Source: Burkholderiales bacterium (GTDB lineage: Bacteria > Pseudomonadota > Gammaproteobacteria > Burkholderiales > Burkholderiaceae_C). From it: 5,693 nt of DNA. The number at the start of each line of letters is the position of its first letter. Position 1 is the first letter of the stretch. A model generated the notes under the pieces. The model was given only the letters and a program-made list of their open reading frames with translations, did no database searches and was not told the DNA's origin. Shown here one piece after another: positions 1-5,393 of this stretch. The translations under genes were made by a program, and so were the position numbers. The stretch covers positions 1-5,693 of the forward strand of contig JANXTP010000280.1 in NCBI GenBank assembly GCA_025352345.1. The letters are read 5' to 3'.

Positions 1-2
1 CC

Positions 3-500
3 AGCTTTGAGCGTGAGGTTGAGAACCTTGCGGCCGCTGTCTGCGCATTGGGTGAGCCTGTGGTTGGTGCCTCGTGCATAGGCATTGGCAAAGGCAGCCA
101 GGCCTGGAGCGAAGCAGATATCAAGAAGCTGGAGATTGGCATGGTCGGTGCCTTTGCACGCGGCTGCCATGCGGGCGGCATTGAACGCTTCGGGTTGCTC
201 TCTGCGGCGGGCAGCAGTGCCAACAGCATGATTCGCTACGCGCGCATCATGGGGCACAAGGAAGACACGGTGCGCGCTGTGGGGTTCGGGCAGCTGGCGA
301 TTTTTCGCCCCGGCATCATCGCCGGCAATGCGCACACGCCGCCGGTGCTGGCCCGCCTGGGCCGGCTCATTCCGGGCTCTTTTGGGACGATTGACCAGGA
401 CGACATAGGCCGCGCTTTTGTGGCCGAGTTTGTGCACGGCAGCAGCGGCACGGTGGTGCTGGAAAATGCACGCATGCGCGAACGTTCACGCACGCTGTAG
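3..500 (+). CDS. TIP30/HTATIP2-like NAD(P)-binding oxidoreductase, C-terminal part (5' end outside window)
   Basis: The frame is open to the left edge, so this is the 3' part of a longer gene. The TTG at 48 is only an internal codon, and no start is visible. The product resembles the C-terminal two thirds of the TIP30/HTATIP2 family of atypical short-chain dehydrogenases (usually about 210-240 residues), so the N-terminal Rossmann glycine motif should lie just upstream. Numbering from the TTG, the family landmarks in order are GIERFGLLSAAG (44-55), the Y64-A-R-I-M68 active-site segment, the FRPGII stretch (86-91) and a C-terminal VVLENARMRE that matches the VxLENxxI end of TIP30. The usual YxxxK lysine appears as Met68 (codon 249-251), so catalysis by the standard SDR mechanism is doubtful, while nucleotide binding is still likely. 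Substrate unknown. Family call is from remembered motifs. Confidence 0.8.
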   Translation, partial: SFEREVENLAAAVCALGEPVVGASCIGIGKGSQAWSEADIKKLEIGMVGAFARGCHAGGIERFGLLSAAGSSANSMIRYARIMGHKEDTVRAVGFGQLAIFRPGIIAGNAHTPPVLARLGRLIPGSFGTIDQDDIGRAFVAEFVHGSSGTVVLENARMRERSRTL

Positions 501-524
501 GCCCACCATGGCGTCACAAGAACA

Positions 525-806
525 ATGGGCCCGGGCCTGCGCCTTCCAGCCCCCATCCGAACCGGGCTTGCTGCAAGCCAATTGCCGGTGGTGCAGCATC
601 TGGCTGCGGCCCTGCGCGGCGCTGAGGCCCCAACGCAGGACGCCTGCCGCGCGCAATGGCGCACGCACGCGGCCGGCACACTGATCACCCACGCCTCCAT
701 GGAAGTGCACGCCATGCACAGCGGTACCGAGCCCCTGCTGGCGGCCTACCTGTGGCAAGGGGACCTGAGCCAGGGTGCGCGGTTGGTGGACGCGGCGCGG
801 CTTTAA
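525..806 (+). CDS. Unrecognised 93-residue hypothetical protein
   Basis: I do not recognise the family. The frame runs from ATG 525 to TAA 806, begins 24 bases after the TIP30-like gene and lies in the same frame. Codon choice is GC-rich at the third position and the protein composition looks natural from about residue 24 onward (QLPVVQHLAAALRG, then SMEVHAMHSGTEPLLAAYLW and a charged C-terminal end). There is no signal peptide or membrane segment. The start is uncertain: no clear ribosome-binding site precedes 525, and another ATG at 508 opens a different frame that begins MASQEQWARACAFQPP but ends at 684 after a low-quality arginine-rich tail. A frameshift joining the two frames near 580 would give a longer product, so this may be a decayed or misread gene. 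The opposite strand is also open here, but it reads as a GC-driven shadow. Confidence 0.5.
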   Translation: MGPGLRLPAPIRTGLAASQLPVVQHLAAALRGAEAPTQDACRAQWRTHAAGTLITHASMEVHAMHSGTEPLLAAYLWQGDLSQGARLVDAARL

Positions 807-850
807 GCCACTACATCAGCTGCGTTGCGTTGCGACGACACCCGGCGCAC

Positions 851-1456
851 TCAGTCTTTGGCCTTGGGCTTGACGCCATGGACCGTCTCGCCGCGCGCGA
901 GCATCTCCACCAGCTTGGCTATGCGCCGCGCACGCGTCTCGGCTTTCATGGCCGTTTGAATGCGCCACAAGACCGCGTAGCGATTGGTGGCGTTGATGGT
1001 CGCGAAGAAGGTCTTGGCACTTGGTGCGGCGTCCAGCGCTGCGATCAGGTCTTCGGGCACCACGGCCGTGCGCGCGCCGTCGTAGGCTTGCGCCCAGCGG
1101 CCATCAAACTGTGCGGCCTCTACCTGCGCCAGGCCGGGCGCCTGCATGCGGTCCTCTTTGATGAGCACTGCCACCTTCTCGACATTGACCTTGGACCACA
1201 CGCTGCGCGCGCGCCTGGGCGTGAAGCGCTGCAGGAAATGGTGCGCGTCCAGGCTCTTCTTCTGGCTATCGATCCAGCCCCAGCACAGCGCGATCTCCAC
1301 CGCTTGCGGGTAGGTGACACTGGTTTCCTCGGCACCGCGCTTGGCGATCTGGAGCCAAAGACCCGGGGACGTGGCATGGTGCTTTTTCAACCACGATTCA
1401 AATGCCCGCGCGTTCTTGAACAGGGTGATGGGGTCGGTAGATTTTTCGGTGGCCAT
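851..1456 (-). CDS. YdeI/OmpD-associated (OmdA) family protein
   Basis: This 201-residue protein has the full pattern of the YdeI/OmpD-associated family: an N-terminal FESWLKKHH segment (19-27), LWLQIAKRG (33-41), the signature YPQAVEIALCWGWID (49-63), the PRRARSVWSKVN block (80-91), GRWAQAYDG (119-127) and a C-terminal basic helix with ETRARRIAKLVEML (173-186). Members are about 190-200 residues, so it is complete. The family is linked by genetics in enterics to outer-membrane porin expression and resistance to cationic antimicrobial peptides. Its biochemical activity is not established, and transfer of that role here is inference. No signal peptide is seen, so it is probably cytoplasmic. 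I chose ATG 1456, which gives the usual MATEKS-type start. An in-frame TTG at 1474 would add six residues, and neither has a convincing Shine-Dalgarno. It converges with the 93-residue ORF, 44 bases away. Confidence 0.85.
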   Translation of the reverse strand: MATEKSTDPITLFKNARAFESWLKKHHATSPGLWLQIAKRGAEETSVTYPQAVEIALCWGWIDSQKKSLDAHHFLQRFTPRRARSVWSKVNVEKVAVLIKEDRMQAPGLAQVEAAQFDGRWAQAYDGARTAVVPEDLIAALDAAPSAKTFFATINATNRYAVLWRIQTAMKAETRARRIAKLVEMLARGETVHGVKPKAKD

Positions 1457-1492
1457 ATGCGAAGTGTGTAGCAAGGAATGCCGAGGCTTGGC

Positions 1493-1579
1493 TTATTCGT
1501 TGGGGTCTTGCCAGGCAATGCGGCCCTGGCCCGCTTCAAGCAAATAAGCCACCAGGGCATTGGCTGAAGCATCGGCCAT
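1493..1579 (-). CDS. Possible 28-residue small protein or gene remnant
   Basis: An ATG at 1579 opens 28 codons to TAA at 1493, reading MADASANALVAYLLEAGQGR then IAWQDPNE. It lies upstream of and in the same direction as the YdeI-family gene, ending 36 bases before its ATG. Codon use is GC-rich and like the neighbours, and the N-terminal half could form an amphipathic helix. Against it: an in-frame stop lies just four codons upstream of the ATG, no clear ribosome-binding site is present, and length alone gives no statistical support. It could be a small leader protein, the tail of a decayed gene, or chance. Confidence 0.2.
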   Translation of the reverse strand: MADASANALVAYLLEAGQGRIAWQDPNE

Positions 1580-1738
1580 GCTGAACGCTTAGCAGTGCGC
1601 TGCACCGGGTCAGGGCACTCAGCAGAAACAGCGCGCGGGGTTGCTCGCAGCGCTGCTCTTGCTTTGACGGACTGATGGCAGCCGTTCGACTGTGTGTTTT
1701 GATTTGCAAAACGTGGGCGGCCTTCAACGGGCGAAAGA
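1580..1738. other. Intergenic stretch between the GST gene and the YdeI-family gene
   Basis: I find no gene here. The open frames that cross it on both strands have poor composition and are shadows. Two small symmetries are present: the palindrome GCAGCGCTGC at 1647-1656, and GTTTTG-ATTTG-CAAAAC at 1696-1712, a perfect 6-base inverted repeat with a 5-base loop. The second lies 27 bases past the end of the GST gene but has no T-run after the stem on the minus strand, so it is not a convincing intrinsic terminator. The YdeI-family promoter must lie in or near this stretch, but I cannot assign boxes with confidence. Confidence 0.4.
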
Positions 1739-2377
1739 TCAAGCTGGTTGCGGCACCAATGCTTCGGCCCGTTTGATGGCGCGCTGAGTGGCCGGTCGCG
1801 CCGCCACAGCGTCGAACCAGCGCGCGACGTTGGGCAGGCCATCGAATGTGACGTTGGCAAACGCGCGCCGCCACATCCATCCAAAGTGTGCGATGTCAGC
1901 AATGGTGTAGTCGTCTCCTGCAACGTACTGGTGGCGAACCAGCACCTGGTCGAGTAGCGCAACCGTGCGATTTGCCTCGTTCTGGAACCTGTCGATTGCC
2001 AGCGGAAGTTGCTCGCTTGCATTCTTCTGGAAGAACCCGGCCTGGCCGAATGCTGGCGCTATCCCCGATGCGTGGAAGAACAACTGCTCGAACACCCGTG
2101 CGCGGGCCATTCCCGTCGTCGGCAACAGCTTCCCATGGCGCTCGGCCAGATACACCAAGATGGCGGCGGATTCGGACAGGGCGTCGTCGCCTGCATGAAG
2201 TTCGTCGTCGACCAGGACCGGCACCTTCCCGTTGGGGTTGCGTGCCAGATGCTCTGGCGACTTCTGCTCACCCTTGCGGACGTTGACAGGGATCAGCTCG
2301 TACGCAAGGTTCAATTCTTCGAGACCGATGAGAACTTTGATGCTGTTGGGTGTGGCGAAGGCGTAGACCTTGTACAT
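1739..2377 (-). CDS. Glutathione S-transferase, Nu-class-like (YfcG/YghU type)
   Basis: A complete 212-residue cytosolic GST. The N-terminal thioredoxin-fold domain (about 1-80) carries T9-P10-N11, the Thr/Asn pair that in E. coli YfcG contacts the glutathione thiol. It also has KGEQKSPEHLARNPNGKVPVLVD (35-57, with the cis-Pro in KVPVL) and the glutathione-binding SES (68-70). The C-terminal helical domain (about 90-205) has the N-capping box T158-I-A-D161. Nu-class enzymes bind glutathione or its disulfide and show disulfide-bond reductase and peroxidase activity more than classical conjugation. That activity is inferred here from the TPN motif. The ATG at 2377 is supported by GAGAAAG at 2389-2383, 5 bases upstream. 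It follows the SDR gene by 38 bases on the same strand, so the two are probably co-transcribed and may act on one substrate. Confidence 0.9.
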   Translation of the reverse strand: MYKVYAFATPNSIKVLIGLEELNLAYELIPVNVRKGEQKSPEHLARNPNGKVPVLVDDELHAGDDALSESAAILVYLAERHGKLLPTTGMARARVFEQLFFHASGIAPAFGQAGFFQKNASEQLPLAIDRFQNEANRTVALLDQVLVRHQYVAGDDYTIADIAHFGWMWRRAFANVTFDGLPNVARWFDAVAARPATQRAIKRAEALVPQPA

Positions 2378-2415
2378 AAAGACTTTCTCGTAAAAATTTT
2401 GCCTTGCGATCTTGA

Positions 2416-3165
2416 TCAGGCGCGCTGGCCGCCGGAGGCGGTGATCCGCTCGCCAGTGACCCAGGCCGAATCATCCGAGGCCAGCAAAAGGGCCGCGCGA
2501 GCAATGTCTTCCGGCTGGCCTGGACGACCGAACGGAATCGTTGCGATGATGGCCTTGACCGCCTCTTGCGGCCAACCCAGCGCTGCGATGCCTTCGGTGA
2601 TGGTGGCCCCCGGCGCAAGGGTGTTGACGCGGATATTCTTGGGCGCGAGTTCGACCGAGGTCACACGCGTGATGGAGTCAACGGCGCTCTTGCTCGCTGC
2701 GTAGATCACCGAGTTGGGCATGAAGCCGACGCTGGCAATGGAGCTGATGTTGATGATGCTACCGCCGTTCGGGCCGAAGTATTTCACCGACTCCCGCGTT
2801 GCGGTGATGACGCCCAACACGTTCGTAGTGAACTGGCGGTGGAACTCCTGCTCCGTCGCGGATTCGAGCGGGCCGAAGGCGTAGACGCCCGCGTTGTTCA
2901 CGAGGATGTCAAGCGTACCGAAGGCGCGCTTCGACTCTTCGAACAGTCGCTGGATATCGGCAGTCTTCGAGAAGTCGGCCTGGATGGCGACGGCCTTGCC
3001 GCCGGCACTCGTGATCTCGGCGACCAGGGCATGCGCCGCTTCTTTGCTGGTCGCGTAGTTCACGACGACTGAGGCGCCCGATTGGGCGAAAAGTTTGGCG
3101 ATTCCGGCGCCGATCCCTTTGGATGCGCCGGTGACGATGGCGACCTTGCCAGAAAGTGTGGTCAT
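2416..3165 (-). CDS. Classical short-chain dehydrogenase/reductase (SDR), FabG-like
   Basis: A complete 249-residue classical SDR that reduces a carbonyl or oxidises an alcohol with NAD(P)(H). Landmarks are the cofactor loop TGASKGIG (12-19), D64 of the adenine-contact region, NNAG (90-93), catalytic Asn115, Ser142, Tyr155 and Lys159 (in YAASK), and the NTLAPG segment (181-186). The C-terminal GxxITASGG ending is typical of tetrameric FabG-like enzymes. The lysine in the glycine loop and the VVVNYATSK sequence after strand 2 lean toward NADP(H), as in related 3-oxoacyl reductase-like enzymes. Substrate cannot be told from sequence. I start at ATG 3165 because it has an AGGA 8 bases upstream and gives the usual short lead (MTTLSGKVAIVTG). 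An in-frame ATG at 3195 would add ten residues unlike the family. It lies downstream of the LysR gene, with the GST next in the operon. Confidence 0.93.
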   Translation of the reverse strand: MTTLSGKVAIVTGASKGIGAGIAKLFAQSGASVVVNYATSKEAAHALVAEITSAGGKAVAIQADFSKTADIQRLFEESKRAFGTLDILVNNAGVYAFGPLESATEQEFHRQFTTNVLGVITATRESVKYFGPNGGSIINISSIASVGFMPNSVIYAASKSAVDSITRVTSVELAPKNIRVNTLAPGATITEGIAALGWPQEAVKAIIATIPFGRPGQPEDIARAALLLASDDSAWVTGERITASGGQRA

Positions 3166-3173
3166 GATGTGTG

Positions 3174-3177
3174 TCCT
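3174..3177 (-). promoter_or_regulatory. Ribosome-binding site fixing the SDR start
   Basis: AGGA on the minus strand, 8 bases before ATG 3165. It decides in favour of this start over the in-frame ATG at 3195, which lacks such a site. Confidence 0.6.
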
Positions 3178-3281
3178 GTAGTTTGACGGCGCCACTATTG
3201 GCGTCTGAATGGATTGTTCTTGATCGATGCACGCGTGGGTAGGTGCGTCGGCAACTAAGACTTATCCGTCAAATGGATCAC

Positions 3282-3294
3282 TGACCACCGGTCA
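3282..3294. promoter_or_regulatory. Candidate LysR-type operator (T-N11-A dyad) upstream of the SDR gene
   Basis: TGACCACCGGTCA is a 13-base inverted repeat (arms TGACC and GGTCA, 3-base spacer) that fits the T-N11-A rule of LysR-type binding sites. It sits in the 174-base gap between the LysR gene and the SDR gene, about 117 bases before the SDR start, a usual place for an LTTR recognition site. The minus strand just downstream reads TTGACG (3273-3268), a fair -35 box, but no good -10 lies at the right distance, as is common for activator-dependent promoters. Binding is inferred. Short dyads like this also arise by chance. Confidence 0.4.
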
Positions 3295-3339
3295 TCAGAC
3301 GCGCGTGCGCAACAGATGCAGCGCATGCACGCTCGGCGC

Positions 3340-4224
3340 CTAGCGACGAAGTTCCTTGATCAGGTACTCGACCAGCGCGCGTGCCGAGGGCTTCGCGGTC
3401 CGACCTGGCGTGAACATGCCGTGGGCCTCGACCTCGCCCATCTTCCAATCGGGAAGTAGCTGGATCAACGAGCCGCTAGCGAGTTCGGCGCGACAGCCCC
3501 AGAGCGCTGTGGTCACGACCCCCATTCCCGCCACGGCAGCGGCTACAGCCGCCTCATTGCCGGTGACAGTCAGGCGGCTGTCGATGCGGACCGACACGAT
3601 TTGGCCATCCTTCTGAAAAGACCATGTGCCCGCGTTCGTCCCGGCAGGTCCGACGATGGCTGCGTGGGCGACCAAGTCGTCGGGCGTCTCGGGTGTTCCC
3701 CTGGCCTTCAGATACATCGGCGACGCCACGATCACCCGTTGCGTTCGACCGATCAGGCGCGCGGTGGCCGTCGAGTCTGCCAGCTTGCCCAGGCGCAGCG
3801 CCACATCAACTCCGTCCTTGATGGTGTCTTGCAGTTGATCGCTCATCAGCAAGCTGACAGCAAGCGAGGGGTGGCGCGCAAGAAAGCCCGGCATCACGGG
3901 AATGACTTCGCGCACGCCGAAGCTTCCGGGCATCGCAATACGAAGCGACCCGCGCAGTTCCCGCGATCCACGGGCCTCGTGATCGGCTTCCTCGAGCGAG
4001 GCCAGTATGGCTTCGACGCGCGTTAGATATTGAGTGCCGACATCGGTCAGCGTGAAAGCCCGGGTGGTACGGGCGACCAAAGCCTCGCCGACATCTTTTT
4101 CTAGCGCCGCGACGATGCGCGACACCGAAGGCTGTGAAAGGTCGAGCTCGCGCGCCGCCGCCGAGAAGCTCCCCGTGTGGGCAACGCGCACGAAAAGGCG
4201 GAGCGCCAGCAGTTTGTCGTTCAT
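3340..4224 (-). CDS. LysR-family transcriptional regulator, DmlR/CrgA-like
   Basis: A complete 294-residue LTTR. The winged helix-turn-helix occupies about 1-62, with FSAAARELDLSQPSVSRIVAALE (20-42) as the recognition region and the TRAFTLTDVG wing (54-63). A linker helix runs about 64-90, followed by the periplasmic-binding-protein-like effector domain (92-294: LRIAMPGSFG, DVALRLGKLAD, the VAGMGV loop at 231-236). The DVALRLG motif and overall spacing suit the DmlR/CrgA-like group, which often controls dehydrogenase or reductase genes. Effector unknown. It lies between the SDR-GST unit (same strand, downstream) and the divergent SRPBCC unit, so it could control either or both and probably itself. 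The ATG at 4224 gives the usual short lead before the helix-turn-helix. The nearest AGGA (4240-4237) is 12 bases away, so translation initiation may be weak. Confidence 0.93.
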   Translation of the reverse strand: MNDKLLALRLFVRVAHTGSFSAAARELDLSQPSVSRIVAALEKDVGEALVARTTRAFTLTDVGTQYLTRVEAILASLEEADHEARGSRELRGSLRIAMPGSFGVREVIPVMPGFLARHPSLAVSLLMSDQLQDTIKDGVDVALRLGKLADSTATARLIGRTQRVIVASPMYLKARGTPETPDDLVAHAAIVGPAGTNAGTWSFQKDGQIVSVRIDSRLTVTGNEAAVAAAVAGMGVVTTALWGCRAELASGSLIQLLPDWKMGEVEAHGMFTPGRTAKPSARALVEYLIKELRR

Positions 4225-4260
4225 GCGAGGAGTGGGTCCTGGATCGGGTCGGGCGCGGCC

Positions 4261-4266
4261 AATATA
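4261..4266 (-). promoter_or_regulatory. Possible -10 box for the LysR gene
   Basis: TATATT on the minus strand, about 37 bases before the LysR start, which would leave a leader of roughly 30 bases. The hexamer 17 bases upstream (GTCACC, 4289-4284) matches the -35 consensus at only three positions. It is AT-rich in a GC-rich setting, which favours a promoter, but the assignment is tentative. Confidence 0.35.
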
Positions 4267-4298
4267 TCACGTGGCAAATTGCTGGTGACCCGGGCTTG

Positions 4299-4334
4299 AG
4301 ACCGGCCACAACAGCTTGCGCAAGTGCCCGGTCT
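4299..4334. repeat. Imperfect 11-base inverted repeat in the divergent LysR/SRPBCC gap
   Basis: Arms AGACCGGCCAC (4299-4309) and GTGCCCGGTCT (4324-4334) pair at 10 of 11 positions around a 14-base spacer. A separate perfect palindrome, CTTGCGCAAG (4315-4324), lies across the spacer and the first base of the right arm. The repeat sits about 75 bases before the LysR start and about 144 bases before the SRPBCC start, just upstream of the proposed LysR -10 region. It may be an operator for the LysR protein or another dimeric regulator. With no T-run on either side it does not look like a terminator. Its GACCGG half-site recurs in the dyad at 3282-3294. Confidence 0.5.
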
Positions 4335-4439
4335 GGCACCGGCTGGACACAGCCGATGAAATAGCGTGAGGCATGGGCCGTATGGCAAATCGGTCTCGGG
4401 GGCTCGAATGCAGCAAGAACGGCCCGCAAAATTTTCATC

Positions 4440-4445
4440 TATATT
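4440..4445 (+). promoter_or_regulatory. Possible -10 box for the SRPBCC-DUF1398 unit
   Basis: TATATT lies in a clearly AT-rich stretch (about 4428-4465) inside GC-rich DNA and would place the transcript start near 4452, about 26 bases before the SRPBCC ATG. No good -35 box is found 16-18 bases upstream, which suggests a weak or activator-dependent promoter. GATATT at 4452-4457 is an alternative. Confidence 0.4.
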
Positions 4446-4465
4446 CAAGTCGATATTTTTTCTTT

Positions 4466-4471
4466 GAGGAG
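4466..4471 (+). promoter_or_regulatory. Strong ribosome-binding site fixing the SRPBCC start
   Basis: GAGGAG, 6 bases before ATG 4478, is the best Shine-Dalgarno in the window. It fixes the start there and rules out the in-frame ATG at 4373, whose extra 35 residues do not look like protein. Confidence 0.8.
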
Positions 4472-4477
4472 AAAGAC

Positions 4478-4888
4478 ATGCAAATCACGGTTGAAGCAAT
4501 CGTCAAAGCGCCCGTTGCAAAGGTATGGGCCGCCTACACAACACCCGAAGACATCAAGCAGTGGAACACCGCATCAGACGATTGGCACACCACCCAATCA
4601 TCGGTTGACTTGCGCGTGGGCGGTGCGTTCAGCTCGCGCATGGAAGCCAAGGACGGCAGCTTTGGTTTTGATTTCGCGGGCACGTACACCCAGGTCGTGC
4701 CCAATGAACGTATTGCGTATGCGTTCGGAGATCGCAGCGGAACGGTCGAGTTCATCGACGGCACCGACGGTGTGACAGTCCGCGTGACCTTCGATGCCGA
4801 AACCCAACATCCCGTGGAACAGCAGCGCCAGGGCTGGCAAGCGATCTTGAACAATTTTGCCAAGCACGTTGAAGCGGCTAGCCCATAG
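4478..4888 (+). CDS. AHSA1/SRPBCC (START-like) domain protein
   Basis: A complete 136-residue single-domain protein of the SRPBCC superfamily, AHSA1-like (activator of Hsp90 homologue) group, which forms a helix-grip fold with a hydrophobic ligand cavity. Family marks are the opening VEAIVKAPVAKVWAAYTTPE (5-24) with W30 of KQWN as the usual following Trp, the LRVGGAFSSRM strand pair (45-55), FAGTYTQVVPNERIAYAF (66-83), VTVRVTFD (99-106) and the C-terminal helix QQRQGWQAILNNFAKHV (115-131). Ligand and activity cannot be read. Relatives include lipid or polyketide-binding proteins and uncharacterised stress proteins. No signal peptide, so cytoplasmic. It heads a short plus-strand operon with the DUF1398 gene 27 bases later and is transcribed divergently from the LysR gene, which may regulate it. 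Confidence 0.9.
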   Translation: MQITVEAIVKAPVAKVWAAYTTPEDIKQWNTASDDWHTTQSSVDLRVGGAFSSRMEAKDGSFGFDFAGTYTQVVPNERIAYAFGDRSGTVEFIDGTDGVTVRVTFDAETQHPVEQQRQGWQAILNNFAKHVEAASP

Positions 4889-4915
4889 CAGCTGTTCGCA
4901 ACCAGAAAGACGCCC

Positions 4916-5311
4916 ATGAACGAAAGCACCCGCACCACCATCCAGTCCACCTTTGACGCCTCCAACCAGGGCAGCATCCACTTCGGCCAGGTGATTGGCC
5001 AGCTAGTGGGCGCAGGGGTGGAGTCCTACCACGTGGATTACCGCACCGGCGGGTCCACCTACTACCTGCCCGATGGCAGCACGGCGGACTTCACTTTCGA
5101 GCGTCCGCAACACGGCATTGCCGAACGCTTTGATGGCGACGCCGTGCGCGCCGCCATCCTGGGCGCGCAGCAGGGCCGTGTGATGTACCCCGAATTCAAG
5201 ACGTTGACGCAGAGCGCGGGTTGTGTGGGCTATACGGTCTGGATTGCGGGACGCCATGTGGTGTACCTGGGGCGGCGGGGGGAGACGCATGTGGAGCGGT
5301 TTCCAGACTAG
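4916..5311 (+). CDS. DUF1398 family protein (YbcV-like)
   Basis: A complete 131-residue protein matching the DUF1398/YbcV family. The core AGVESYHVDYRTGGSTYYLPDGS (33-55) and the C-terminal block AGCVGYTVWIAGRHVVYLGRRGETHVERFP (101-130) are diagnostic, and the central QQGRVMYPEF (85-94) also fits. The family's function is unknown. It is a small soluble alpha/beta protein with no membrane segment or signal peptide, and I see no obvious metal or nucleotide site. ATG 4916 has AGAAAG (4904-4909) 6 bases upstream. The 27-base gap after the SRPBCC gene, with no terminator, suggests co-transcription. The last codons converge on the aspartic protease gene across an 82-base gap (5312-5393) in which I see neither a gene nor a clear terminator hairpin. 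Confidence 0.88.
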   Translation: MNESTRTTIQSTFDASNQGSIHFGQVIGQLVGAGVESYHVDYRTGGSTYYLPDGSTADFTFERPQHGIAERFDGDAVRAAILGAQQGRVMYPEFKTLTQSAGCVGYTVWIAGRHVVYLGRRGETHVERFPD

Positions 5312-5393
5312 ATCTGTGCGAGCCATTGCCGTGCTGATGAATGCGGCGCATTTGTTGTCGGTCAGGATGGCAAGAAGATCGAGGTGGCTTGAC

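Noticed and set aside
236..758. Open minus-strand frames opposite the TIP30-like gene and the 93-residue ORF
   Set aside because: The products are low-complexity and rich in Arg, Ala and Cys, with no family features, and they oppose a recognisable gene for most of their length.
799..809. GGCTTTAAGCC symmetry at the end of the 93-residue ORF, considered as a bidirectional terminator
   Set aside because: The arms are 5 bases with a 1-base centre, too tight to form a hairpin loop, and there is no T-run on either strand.
656..1471. A 271-codon open frame on the plus strand
   Set aside because: It lies antisense to the clearly recognisable YdeI-family gene and its product is rich in Arg, His and Gly with no known motif. 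It is a GC-driven shadow.
1387..2022. A 211-codon minus-strand frame across the GST and YdeI-family genes
   Set aside because: It overlaps two well-supported genes in another frame and its composition is unlike protein.
3303..3332. GCGTGC/GCACGC inverted repeat just past the LysR stop, considered as its terminator
   Set aside because: The arms are only 6 bases with an 18-base loop, and no T-run follows on the minus strand.
4272..4390. Direct repeat TGGCAAAT at 4272-4279 and 4383-4390 in the divergent gap
   Set aside because: It is eight bases only, with no shared flanks and spacing that fits no known operator layout. Probably chance.
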